From Anseranas semipalmata (lineage: Eukaryota > Chordata > Aves > Anseriformes > Anseranatidae), in NCBI GenBank assembly GCA_013399115.1, contig VXAA01001398.1, positions 20,693 through 84,692 of the forward strand: a DNA stretch of 64,000 nucleotides, read 5' to 3'. Positions 11,565 through 23,275 of the stretch are shown one piece after another. Both the position numbers and the translations under genes were made by a program. Position 1 is the first letter of the stretch. Every line of letters begins with the position of its first letter. The notes beneath the pieces are model-generated. The model was not told the DNA's origin. It searched no databases and saw only the letters and a list, made by a program, of their open reading frames with translations.

Positions 11565-12265
11565 TTAGAACAAAATTCTGTGTTGGGTGTCACGGATGGC
11601 TGTCACACTCCCAGTTCTGTGGCTTGCTTCATGAACAGTGTTACATGGTACAAGAGAAGAAGAGGGAAGAAGGGAAGAAAAGAGACTTTCTTTGTACTGC
11701 CAGAGTTGGCTAGCCAATTCATCCACTGTCTGTTCCTCTTCATCTTTCCACATCATTACTGCCAACGAGTTGGCATATGATGATGGTGCGCTCCATACAA
11801 ACTTCCGCCACATGGGTCGCGTACACTGGACTTCATCTGGATCTTTGGATAACTGTTCGTTGTCAAGTTCATCATAAATCACCTCCAGCACAGCTAGTTC
11901 TCTCAGGTACTGGATACCTCTTTGCATGGCTGTCCACTTGCCGGGCTGACATACAACATCTTCCTTGAGGGGATACCTTTCCTTCACGCCTGACAGGAGT
12001 CACCTCCAGAGGGTGAACGTTTGTGCCCTTTTTCCAATTGCTCTGTCAATGCCCCCTTCCCTAGTGAGGGATCCCAGCTGCTTGGCTTCCCTGCCATCTA
12101 ATTCCACGCTATTGGCCCCATTATCCCAGCATCGGAGCAGCCATGTGACAATATAGTCACCTGTATGACAGCTGAAATCTTTTCACATATCTCGCAGCCC
12201 ACCCTGGGATAGAGATCTCTCCCTCTTTGTCCTCCTGTTCCTCCTGTTCCCCTAAGTAGCTCATC
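11565..12265 (-). pseudogene. decayed endogenous retrovirus gag fragment
   Basis: On the minus strand the frame from 11999 down to 11565 reads through a gag-like segment containing QYLRELAVLEVIYDELDN, DPDEVQCTRPMWRKF and SAPSSYANSLAVM. This text recurs in gag remnants of avian ERVs and is probably ERVL-like, though the clade is my inference. The frame continues upstream (12003 to about 12170) with GANSVELDGREAKQLGS and GGIDRAIGKRAQTF. An in-frame TGA at 12000-12002 interrupts it, and a frame change falls at about 12170-12180. Still further upstream, a segment beginning at an ATG (12265) is rich in Glu and Gln. The 3' part below about 11690 turns into Ser/Leu low complexity. No protease, polymerase or flanking LTR was identified. 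It is a dead internal fragment of unknown insertion history. Confidence 0.75.
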
Positions 12266-12861
12266 TACCCCTCACCCAAAACAGCTGGGCTATTGCTTGA
12301 TTTCCTAGCAATTCAGCTTAATCAAACACTAGTGTCAAACACCAAAATGAAGCAATGCATATCTGTCCATTTGTCAAAGTTTTCCAGTATATAACACAGT
12401 GACCCAGAAACTCTTCATGGGACTTGAAAAGCATCTCTCCATCCGGTGTCCTGGGTTTATTTTTATTTTCAGACTAAATTTCCTATTTCAGGATAGAAAA
12501 AGAAAACAAAACAAAACAAACAAACAAAAAAACCATATAAACCTTACTGGTAAAGGTAAGACTTATTATAACCCCATCCAGAAAGTACCTGTATACTAAT
12601 ACCTATATTTTATGCATGTTCACTGTCTAGATATCAACTGTTTGCATAAATCTTACTACAACAACATTTGAAATTTCACTGTCCTCCATGACATGCTTGC
12701 CAGGTATCAGCCACAATGGCAAGAAATATATCCATGGAGAAGAAAAAGCAGATTTATTAAGAAGTATGTTCTCCTTCTATAAGGATGAACCAGAAAAGAG
12801 CAGCAATTCCAAGAGAACCACATAGGAATGAAAAAAGATAACTACAAAAAATAGAATATTA
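12266..12861. other. unique non-coding DNA
   Basis: No gene is visible. Short AAACA-rich text lies at about 12500-12535. On the minus strand this is the 5' side of the gag remnant, where an LTR would be expected, but none was recognised. Confidence 0.55.
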
Positions 12862-12990
12862 CAAAAAGAAGAAAAAGAAAGAAAAAGAAAAAGAAAAAAG
12901 AAAAAGAAAAAGAAAAAGAAAAAGAAAAAGAAAAAGAAAAAGAAAGAAAAAATGAAAAGAAAAAAGAAAGAAAAAAAAAAGAAAAAAAAG
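12862..12990. repeat. (GAAAAA)n homopurine tract, about 129 bp
   Basis: A strand-asymmetric A/G-only tract dominated by GAAAAA hexamers, with GAAA and longer A-runs. The phenylalanine-rich 75-codon frame on the minus strand is an artefact of it. Confidence 0.95.
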
Positions 12991-14514
12991 TAGATCAAAA
13001 TCATAATATAGAAAACAACATTGATTCAAGTTCCATCTTTCATGTTTTTCAAACTACTAAGCAGAACATGGTGCTGGAACCTTTTGCCCTGTCTCATCCA
13101 AATAAGTTTCAGCTGTTCACATGCTTGCTCTTGTGCATCAATCCACCTACATTTTAGTTTGCCAAAGAGCAAGCAGTATAGTAATATACTCTCTTCACCA
13201 TTTTTTTATGAAACTGCTGCCAATCATTTGCTTTCACGCAACTTTGTAATCCATGATGGGTTGAACTAATTTAAACATTTTAGATTTCATACTGTAGGAG
13301 TAGACACATGACCCATGACTGAAAGATTTCCCATTAACCACACCCTAAGCTGTTTCCCTTTTAGACAACTTTTAGAACAAAACATATTGTTCTTACCAAA
13401 TGTACTCTCTGTTTGCTGGCTTGTATGAAGAAGACAAAGCAGAGAAATCATCTTTCAGAAATTACTTGTACTTCTAACAGTACATTCATTTTGGGGGTTG
13501 GATTTTTGAAAGGAGAAAGATATTAGTCAGGAAACTATAGACATAGTTTTCTTCTTATAGCTAAATGCTTCTTTACTCTATTGCTGCCTCTAGATGACCT
13601 CCTGGTATCCAAATCTTTGAGTAGGCCAGGGTACTGCTAGTTGTGGCAACCCAACAACTCAATAAACATCTACCAGAAGCCATTCTGAAACAGTTTTTCT
13701 TTAAGGGACAGTCCCAGCTGTGAAATAAACTCCCACAAAAACTAAAGACCATCTTTACTTTAGGCCTTTGGCCTAAAGGCCAAACTACCTATATTCCACT
13801 CTAAGTGAAAAGCACATTTAATTTTCCTTCCTCTGTATAAATGCAAGCAAACAGCACTTCAAAAAAATAATAATAATACTATGCTTACCTAACTGTTCTC
13901 CTTCTACAGAAAGATCGAGAGAAAGAACATGGATTAGTTATAACATATAATATGCAACATTTTTCAACATTCTAAGCAATATGGATTATACAATCAGTAT
14001 AATCAGAGAGAAAAGAAGCAAAGAGAAAAGAATTACAATTATCAGCTTCTGAAAAAGGTTTTGAAATGTTGGCCTTAATAAACAGATGTATTTTATGGAC
14101 ATCACATTAGTGGTTATCAGCATAAATGATGTTATATTTTGTAAGAGTCAACTCTTAATCTCTTAGCAGTTTAGCACTGTGTAATTCTGCTGACCACATT
14201 AAATTTCTGTTTTATAATGAAGTAGTTGTTTGAAATTGGGCCCATAATTTTACTTATTTTTAACCTGTGAAAAGTTTGTTAGCTAACGCACAATGCTTTC
14301 ATGCAGCCTAAGCACATCAGTTGCTCATGTGCTGCTAGATCATTTTAGATATTCATACAAATATATTTAGACCAGAAACTTACTACCCAGAGCGAAAATA
14401 TATTCCTTGTTCAGCAAGGAATTGCAATTACTAGTCTTCAATAGTCTTCTCTTAAATCAAATTATATAATGAAGGGTGTAATATTTCCAGAACAAAACAT
14501 GGGCTTCCGATAAT
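12991..14514. other. unique AT-rich non-coding DNA
   Basis: Nothing is recognised except a small 9-bp inverted repeat around 13758-13778 (CTTTAGGCC, TTT, GGCCTAAAG). Confidence 0.6.
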
Positions 14515-15065
14515 TGTCATTGTTTTGGCTAGGATGGAGATAACCTTCACAGAGGATCATATGATGCAATATTTTGGACTTGTGATGAAAATAGTGTTGA
14601 TAACACACCGATGTTTTAGTTGTTGCTCAGCAGTGATCACACTGAGTCAAGGATTCTTCTGCACAAGATGTAGGGGAGGGACACAGCCAGCACACTTGAC
14701 CCCAACTGACCAGAGGGATATCCCACACCATATGATGTTGTGCTCAGCAATAAAAGCTGGGGGAAAGAAGGGAGGGGGGGGATTTGGAGCGATGGTACTT
14801 GTCTTCCCAGATAACTGTTACATGTGATGAGCCCTGATTTCCTGGAAATGCCTGAACATCTGCCTGCCAATGGGAAGCAGTGAATTAATTCCTTGTTTTG
14901 CTTTGATTGTATGCATAGTTTTAGCTTTACTTATTAAACTGTCTTCATCTTGACCCATGAGTTCTCACACTTTTACCTTTGCAATTCTCTCCACCATCTC
15001 TTGGTGAGGGAAGTGGATGAGTGGCTGTGTGGTGGTTAGCTGCCCGCTGGGATTGAACCATTACA
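14515..15065 (+). mobile_element. ERVL-type solo LTR, complete
   Basis: A 551-bp long terminal repeat that begins TGTCATTGTTTTGGCT and ends GAACCATTACA, so it has the TG..CA termini of retroviral LTRs. It contains GTGTTGATAACACA, GGGACACAGCCAG and GGGATATCCCACACCATATG, all shared with the second LTR at 63051. It also contains an AATAAA polyadenylation signal at 14749-14754. The flanking pentamers are ATAAT (14510-14514) and ATAAC (15066-15070), a 5-bp target-site duplication with one mismatch. Compared with the second copy it lacks about 45-50 bp between TCTGCACAAG and GGGACACAG. No internal retroviral sequence adjoins it, so it is a solo LTR formed by LTR-LTR recombination. Assignment to ERVL rests on family recognition and the 5-bp duplication. 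Confidence 0.9.
14749..14754 (+). promoter_or_regulatory. LTR polyadenylation signal AATAAA
   Basis: The AATAAA lies in GCAATAAAAGCTGGGGG within the solo LTR and marks its R-region end in the retroviral layout. It could still terminate transcripts entering from the left on the plus strand. Confidence 0.65.
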
Positions 15066-18000
15066 ATAACAAAATGTAACAATCTCCATAACATCTTTAT
15101 TTGACATTTATCCATGAAGAAAAGAATGGGACATACTACAAGTACACTCCAAGACACAGACCTTTGAATCCAGTTTATACAAAGAAGTCTTCACCTTTTC
15201 AAGAACATATAAAGAGACCTGAAAAAAAAGTGAGCATGCCAGATTTAATTCCTCTTTATATTACAGTAATAGTGATAGTAACAATTTTTAAAAATGTGTA
15301 TGAGTCTCCTAATTCTTTTAACTAAAAGGATCTAGCCAGGTCATAATGTATTAAACCATGGATTACTCTGAAGAAATATCTTTAAACCCCCTTAGCATTT
15401 TTTTATGATGAACCATGGAAGGAGTGCATGATTTTTATCGCTGTGCTACAAGAGCCAAAGTGCAAGTGCCTCATGTGGAATTACTGTATTGTTGCAAAGT
15501 CCCTACTTTAGTCATTCACGGATTTGCCATAAAATTCATACATTTGTTAGCTGTATTTTATCCTGAATTATATGTTTGGAAGTTACTAAATCTGAAATTA
15601 TTTAAACCACAGGCAGCTCTTAGGATCTCTTAGCACTGACATATTCATACCAGCTATTACAGGAGGTGGAACAATCATCTCTCTGTCTTGAGTGCCCAGA
15701 CGGATCAGCTTCAGAGGACAGTGGCAGGTATATCCTGGCTCCAGAGAGCACTCAGCCATGTTCTTTGAGGCTTGTATTTTGAGAAAGATGTAATATTCCA
15801 ATTTTATATCAGCTTTATCCAAACCTTGTCTTCCTCGCAAAATTTTTCTCTTTCTCTCTGTGACTGGTTAAAATATTGTGCTCCCTCCTATGCTCTCAGA
15901 TAACAACTGATACAACTTCCCTGTCTGACAACCACAGTTGAAAGCAAGCAGCAGCCTTGAAAAGCTTTACCTGATTGAAAACACTTCATGCCAAGCAGAA
16001 TGGAGTGACTTGTGTATATTGCCCTCAGAAGCCAAGAATTAAAAATAAGCCCCTTACATGCAGTCTCAGGCTTTAAGTTCTGTTCCTAATTTTAAAAGCT
16101 TTGCATTCCCTAAGCCCTGAGCTACTTCCAGAGCTGTTTCTTCACCCTCAGTCACAAATTTTCCAGAGCCATAGTGTATTCAATGACAGCAAAGGGGACT
16201 CGGGGAAGGTAGCAATTCTCCCTGTAAGAATGAATGCAGATAGCACTGCTGTCTGCAGAAAATGTGAAATCACCACATTTTCCCACAGTAAAAGATAGTC
16301 ATAACAGGAGCTTAATTCATAACACTATTTCTTCTGCCCCAGTATCTTTACTTTTGAAAGCTGTCATATCCTATCCGTAAGTTAGCCCGCTCTCCATCAC
16401 AAGGAACAATTAAACATCTCTTCTTACATTACCACTTACACCTTAATTTCTGGATGGTGAACTCAGGAGTTCTCACCTGGGACTCTGATACATAAGATAA
16501 ATGCAGAGAACACAAAAAATATTGCCTGAAGAAGACTTCAGTCAAAGCTCATGTCAAAAGGTCAGATGAAGCACAAAGGATAGATAGTCCATAGATAGTC
16601 TTTCAAAACAAATTAATGGTGGGAGGCAACAGAAAACCAGCCCTGATATGGCTTTGCAGAGTAGAGGCAAAAATCAGTCAGAGCGACTCAACAGAATAGT
16701 CACCACAAACTAGAAGTGGAATAAATATGGACAGACAGATTTTATTATTATTGTTGTTGTTGTTATTGAGGTTTTATGTTATGCTTACTGCACATTTTCA
16801 AAAGTTTGGGAAGGAATGAGAGTTATGGAAAAACACATTCACAGAAATAATTCTCCAGTACTGCAAAAACTGTGTTAGGTATTCATTCAAAGTGCTGTCG
16901 AATCACACATACAAAAATTACTGCTTAATGGTTTTATTGAACACTCTGATCCCCCTGCTTCTGAGTCCCTTACTGTGGTTATGCAAAAGAAAGCAGGAGG
17001 CATATGGTTCGTAAGTGGAATGAATTGATTTCTCTTCTATAGATTTAGCTAGTGTTTATCATCAACTGCTTCTGCACCAAGGCAGTTATGAGTGACTTGA
17101 CCTCACTGGGAGGCTTTTTTGCATTTGAAGGACTTTTCAGTATCAACTTGCATATGCTTGCCAGCAACTTTTCATAAAATTGTGATAGATGTATTGCAGA
17201 AATTGAAAGCCAAGTAAGGCCACATAAATGAGAAGGTTTATTTGGAGATAATTGTCTGACATAATACTGTGTAATTGTACTGTTTCCTCCAGAGTAAATC
17301 TGTCCAAGTGCAAATGAGAAAAAACAGTTCTTTTTTCGAAGAACTTTGTGTTTCTGGACACCATCAATTTCTTGAAGCATGTTCATAACAGTGATTTGTC
17401 AACAACCAACAAAAATTTGGATAGGGTTTAGCACAATCTAGCCACTTGATACCACAGAGCCTTTTAGTCATGTACATTGCCACAGATACACTACTACATT
17501 GATGGTCGTTACACTAAATGGCCTGAAAGAACCTTCATCTTACATGTTGCCATGTAACTATGTTACCACCTATTTGGCTCTGGTGTTCAGACATTAAGGA
17601 AAACCCTGCTAAATCATCTATGATAACAGCTCTTAGCTTGCCTCTGTTGGCTTTGTTGTTTTCCTCTGAGGAGCACGTAAGGTCATTAATCTGTTTTTCC
17701 CATTCCAACAAGGAATTTGAAAAACTTAATCATGCTCTACACAGCCTATTAAGAATGGAAACAATCCACAGAATGTGGCTGAAACTTACTTCCTCCATCA
17801 TTCTCAGACCACACCAGCTGCTTGTTACTGTATCATTTAGCAAGCCTTTTTCAGAAAAAGGTCCTCGGTGACCTCTAGCAGGCTGTCTTCTTCTTTTTCT
17901 TTGTGAGCAATCAAGCAACTGTAACAATAAAGTCATTTTCTGAGTAGTGAGAACCTGGACAAAATGCACCGTGTATGAGAGAGAGGACAAAACAGTGACA

Positions 18001-20039
18001 ACAATCAATTCACAGCCTTGACATTTTCTGCCTTTGCTCCATTTGAACATTTTCCAGCAAGAATGATGTCACTGGGGCTATCCCTGTACAAGATACTGTT
18101 TCTTTAACTCACAAAGAGTTTCCAAAACTTTTTAACCCACTGCTGAAGAGAATGTGTATGTGGAAAATACAGGAGGAAAAAAAAAAGGGGGGGAGGTGTT
18201 AATCGGTGGGAAAGAACATGTACAAAACTGCCCCAGAATAGTCAATAGCATTGTTAAAATTTGAGGTTCAATCTGGGATAAAAAGTTTTCACCCATACAC
18301 TTTCTGAGTCAGAAAAGCATCTTTAGTTTTAAGTTTCCCTTGAACTGGACAGTGCTTTAACCACCAGCCTGTTTGCCTATTTTTGAACTGGTCTTTCCTC
18401 AAGCCTAGACAGATAAAATAATACAAATAGTGTGATTCATTTTTGGTGGTCTTGGAGGGACAAAGGAAAGCTGACATGAAGGAAAGGAGGCAGCACTAAG
18501 GAATGTTTAGTCAGCTGATATGTAGCATTGTATCATTAAACCTCTGGAAGAGAGGAACAAAAGTTAGAGAACAGTAGAGAGATCATGGTATCTTAACAGA
18601 TCATTGCTGCCCTTACAGCATTTTGTCATAGTTGTAGCATGCATACCAATGTTTTGTACAATGGTGGACAGAAATGGAGGCTACAAACTAGCTCTGATGG
18701 AGAGGAGAGCACCAGGTCTAACAATGGTACCCCTCTGTCTTTCAGTCTCTTGGCATGCAAGTAACTGCATTTCTCTTTTATAGCTTGCTGATAACTTGTA
18801 GTTTGTCTATAATTGTCACAGAAACATGCTCCATTTAATTGAAGCCTTGTAGTACTCCACCAGAAAGCAGCTGATCAATACAGAAGGAATGTTTCAGTGT
18901 GTACCAACAGGAAGGGATTTCTCCAACAGTTTCAGAGTCACAGCCTTAGGGGATATCTCTGTCCATATTAGCAGTAGTTTATATGCAGTTTTCTATCAGA
19001 CTGTTATTGTGAATGACAATACTGCCATTTCTTCTGTGACTTCTGAGACAAATGTACCAGTCTCAGGACATTCACTTCATAACATAGATAGTGGACAAAA
19101 ACACACCATGAGCTTTGCCACAGCGCGGAACTCCAGCCTGCAACCTCTCATGCTGGACTTCTCCCTCCCCTTATCCTTGTCATTGCCCAAAGTAGCGAAA
19201 GACTTAATTGCCACAGGGTAGTGTGGTCAATCTTTCTGGAGATCCAACAGCCCACTTTCATCTGGCAGACCAAGAGGAACTGAGCATTTCCCTTCAGGCA
19301 ATCTATATGGTCTAGCAGTTCACTGTGTAAGTGATGCCTTATCGATTTCTGCCATACCCTCCATAGCTGACTCAAGGATCAGAGACTCTGACAATGGCTA
19401 ACAAGTTTAAACCATTAGTCCCATTTGTAACTACTTGGTGAAAGCCTTGTCAGTCTCAACGTACCTTATACTGCAGCTTTTAGTGGATTTCTAATCCCAT
19501 TCATTTTGCCACAATGACCTCTGTAGTTAATGGGGGTTATTGGAAAATTATTTTTTTCTTCAAAAGCTTTTCCTTTCTCCCCCCTGCTTTTTCTTTTTGG
19601 AACATAAAAGCCATTTAGGTTGTGATGTTACAAAACAGCAATGCAGGCAATAATCTGTTGCTCTCCAGTGAGAAAATATGTGCCCTTGTGTACTGTATGT
19701 TGTGTCTGATACTAAAAAACATCTTTGTCAGTCAGGTGCCAGCAAAGTAATTCATTCTGAATAGAAAGGTTTTCTGAGAGCAGTATTATTCTTTAAATGG
19801 TCATATTAAAAATCCTAACCCTCTTCAAGGTTGAGGACATGCCATTAGTATAATTTTACCATATTAAAGCCTTTCTTTTTTTCCTGTCTAACCTCCTCAG
19901 AGCAGCAGTTTGCAGTTTTGTCATATACATGGTAAAATGGCTTCCTTTAGAACAAACCATGTGGGATTTCTACTAGTGAATAGGCCCAATTATGCCAAGT
20001 TGCATAATAATTAACACTGTACACTGGAAGTAGGTCCTA
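15066..20039. other. unique non-coding DNA
   Basis: No gene or named repeat is visible. A TTG/TTA low-complexity patch lies at 16741-16768 and an A-run followed by G-run at about 18178-18194. Frames of up to 113 codons occur on both strands but have no signal peptide, domain or conserved motif that I can recognise. Confidence 0.6.
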
Positions 20040-21960
20040 TTAGCTTCGTCTGTGCTGTTCTCTTAGGCAGCTCTCAAGGGCCACTCCAAAAGTGGCCTGG
20101 TGTGCCAATTCTTGTGACATTTCTCCATGCTCCAGGCCTGACAGCCCTTGGGATTTCCCCAGTGTCCACTGCCTGGAGTGACCTTAGGCCAGATATCTAT
20201 CTAAACCAATGTCCCATTGAATGGACTGCACTTACCACCACCACTCTGTTCTGTGCCTGTGTGGTAAGAGAGACAGTGACTCACAAGGTTTAGGGTAAGA
20301 ACAAGAATGGGTACTACGGCACTGAAGTCTGTATTTAGATGCTATCATCCCAGGGACCACAGCTTACCTCCTAAAAAAGAAAAACCTTAGCCACCCTCAG
20401 ATTCACTAACAGCATGTCCACATTGCGGGAGCCTTGAGCTCCAGCTCAGGTTTGGACCACACAGCTGAGGCTCGACACTGCAGTGGTTGATCTGGGCACA
20501 CATTGCAAGCACTTACTAGTGGACCATACCACTGTCCAGACAAAAGTTTGACCAGTAGTAGGTACCTAACCTCCGGCTCCAGAGTGGCAGCATACCAGCT
20601 TCAAAATTCCCATTCTACTCTGTTTTTATCCATTTTTAATGTTGTTTTGTTTATTGGACCATTTGTACCATTTCTCTATTTCCCCCTTTCAAATGGAGCA
20701 GAAACAGTTTCCTTTAGCTGTCTTCATCACAGGAGTCTATGAAGTCACATGTCCTCCGGTTTATCACTTCCTAAGGACGACTTCTGTCCCAAAAAGCAGA
20801 TAAACAAAATGCATTCAAATATATGTCAGAGGAGGCCACCACTCGTTGTGATTATGTGTAAAGACATCAATCCCTCCTGCTTTCAGAGCCTCAGAGGCCA
20901 CCATGGGCCACCAAGACTAGCTGCATTTGCTGTCTGCATGAAGTCTTTCTGTTTCGGTCATCTGATGTACATCCCCTGAAGTCACGAGTCTAGGTATTGC
21001 TGTTGGACAAGACACTGATAAATTGTTCCCATACCACAGGTGTGGCTGTAGCACCCCTCCACATCCTCACTGCATACAGACATTGCCACAAGTATCTCCC
21101 AGCCTCTGTTCCTTCTTCTAAAATCTGCACTACAGCTGCAGGTGAGATTATGGCCAGTGGAAAGCATAAGTCAAATCATGCAGTGGTCCCACATGTCAGC
21201 TAAGTTCCAGGTCTAACTTGAGGGATTACACTATGTATTTCCCCAGTTTTGTTCTCCATCCCTGTGGGCCTTCAGCCATGGAACTCTTCCTTGTCTTCCT
21301 TTGTTCTGCATACAAGGCCAACCAGCCTTTCAACATCACCTCCTTCAGGGACAGAGTATGCAGTGCTGATGCCTGGACACTAAAAGGTAGTGGGGGAAAC
21401 AGTGGGCACTGGCTTAGTCACAGGCAAAACTTGTAAGACCACATAAGACCACTGTTGATGTCAGGTGCTACGGTCACTGGTAGGACAGTAACACTAGCGT
21501 GGTGAGGCCAAATGTTTCCTTGCCATCCTTCTCAGAGGGTCAACAAAAACAGGTTTCTGCTGCCTCCTTCCCTCTGTGTTTTTACTGGTTCCTTCCCTTT
21601 CCATGCCAGGTGACAAATGTCCCACCAATTGAAAACGTGGCCATGTGCGGGGTACACAATGGCCCCTTTCGCAAGGACCTCAGAAGCACCTCAGACCCCG
21701 GGCAAAAACAATTCTCTTTCTTTCTCTCCAACTAACACAACAGGGGTCAGCATCCTGACCGTGGATGGCTCCTTTACTACCTCTGGCACAGCACTGCCCT
21801 GCTGGCAGCCATGTGCAGCCACAGCTGTCCCCCTCAGCCAGTGAGTCACCTCTGCGGCCATGGCCTCTCCAGGATGGTCCTCCACACACACACCCCTGGC
21901 CAGCAACACGCAGGGGGACATAGTCATAACTGACGGCCTGCTATGAAGAAGAGTAGCCGA
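20040..21960. other. less AT-rich region of unknown origin
   Basis: This stretch differs in composition from its flanks. It is richer in C and G, nearly free of homopolymers and rich in CC and CTG words. Plus-strand frames include one with an internal ATG at 21278 followed by a hydrophobic MELFLVFLCSA start and an NIT glycosylation motif. A later segment in the same frame, 21617-21844, holds NNS, NTT and CWQPC. Stops separate them. It may be a decayed retroviral or other mobile insert, or ordinary unique DNA. I do not recognise a family. Confidence 0.3.
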
Positions 21961-22610
21961 CCGTGGTCATAGTGAAACGTAGGTGTATGCCTAATATCAT
22001 AGAGTTAAAAGGAAGCACCTGAACTTTACCTCTTCCCTGACCCAATCAGCAGGATCTGAGCATCAGGGTCTGTGTTTCTTTTGTTGTAGCAGATATTGCT
22101 GACATGTAGCTTCATAGAAAGGGCCTATCATATCCTTTTTCCATTAGGTGTTTGAATTCAGCAAAAGACGTGTATAACAATACAGGGGTCCTGGCTTTCG
22201 AAATACCATTGCTTATATTTAGCTTGTAAATAAATCAATATCTTTGGCTGGCTTAAATTTCTGTGCTGTGCACTTCAGCCAGTCTCAGGTCAGAAGACAG
22301 AATCATATTTGACAGCAGAGTCTCCTAAAATACACTTTAGGTGCAACTTCCTTAAGCCACCTCACAGCTGAGGTAAGATGAAGTGCTCATTTGCACAAGG
22401 TTTTCCCAGAGAACATTTTCTGACCGTGGTGCTGGCCTTATCTTGAAGTTACAGTACTTTATATATTTAGGCAGCAGCCATAAAGAATCATAAGTGTAGA
22501 CAGCATGTCCTTATTTAATCTCCCAGAAAAAAAAAGGAAAGGAAAAAAAAAAAAGTTAACAAATCCAGACCAAATATGACAGAAGTGTGAAAGATCACAG
22601 TCCTCCCAAG
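21961..22610. other. unique non-coding DNA
   Basis: Nothing is recognised. A-rich patches lie at 22526-22554. Confidence 0.55.
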
Positions 22611-22634
22611 AAATAAATAAATAAATAAATAAAA
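22611..22634. repeat. (AAAT)n microsatellite
   Basis: About six AAAT units. Confidence 0.9.
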
Positions 22635-23221
22635 GAAGAATTAAACACCTATTTTCCACTAAAACAGGAATATAGACAATGAGATCTCCTCCATCAGTGA
22701 TTATTTTTTCAACTGGTTATTTCTGGGGCTCATGTCTATAAGCTGCCGTATTATAACTGCTTAATTGCAGCATGGAGTACAGGAAATTGTTATTATTTTT
22801 TAGAATTGGTGTAATTCTTTGACAACTTAATATTTTTAAAGACTTTACTTCCATCCATTTGGATGTCTGTTTATGCCTGTAGAAGACAGAGCCTGTCCCC
22901 CACCACTGCCTGTTGGAGATGAGCAGGAAGAGTGAACAGTGGAAAAAAAAACCTTAAAAATGGCACTTAGAAATGACTCCTGTAAATATGCCTGCAGATT
23001 TCTTATGGATCATTGGCAGTTTCTCAAGGACCAGTGGCAGGATCCAACATGCTATTGTTTAAAAGAATAGAGCTGGAGGTTTTTTCCAAGATTCTTACAC
23101 GTCTATACACATATTTTATTTAAAAATCATGACAATTGTTTGCTGTAGGTTATCCTATGAGCTTTATTCTCTTCCCAAGAACACATAACAGGAAATAAAC
23201 ATGTTGCTCTGTTTAGTTTAA
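22635..23221. other. unique AT-rich non-coding DNA
   Basis: Nothing is recognised in this stretch. Confidence 0.55.
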
Positions 23222-23261
<40 letters not shown>

Positions 23262-23275
23262 ATAAATAAATAAAT
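23222..23275. repeat. (GATA)n-(AAAT)n compound microsatellite
   Basis: About nine perfect GATA tetramers pass directly into about four AAAT tetramers. Uninterrupted GATA arrays of this length are normally polymorphic. Confidence 0.95.

Noticed and set aside
12777..13004. Phe-rich minus-strand frame
   Set aside because: Direct translation of the GAAAAA tract.
21990..22030. TCATAGAGTTAAAAGGAAGC resembling the start of a minus-strand CR1 tail
   Set aside because: Only the first few bases resemble the CR1 tail. The following 3' UTR words are missing, so the match is too short.
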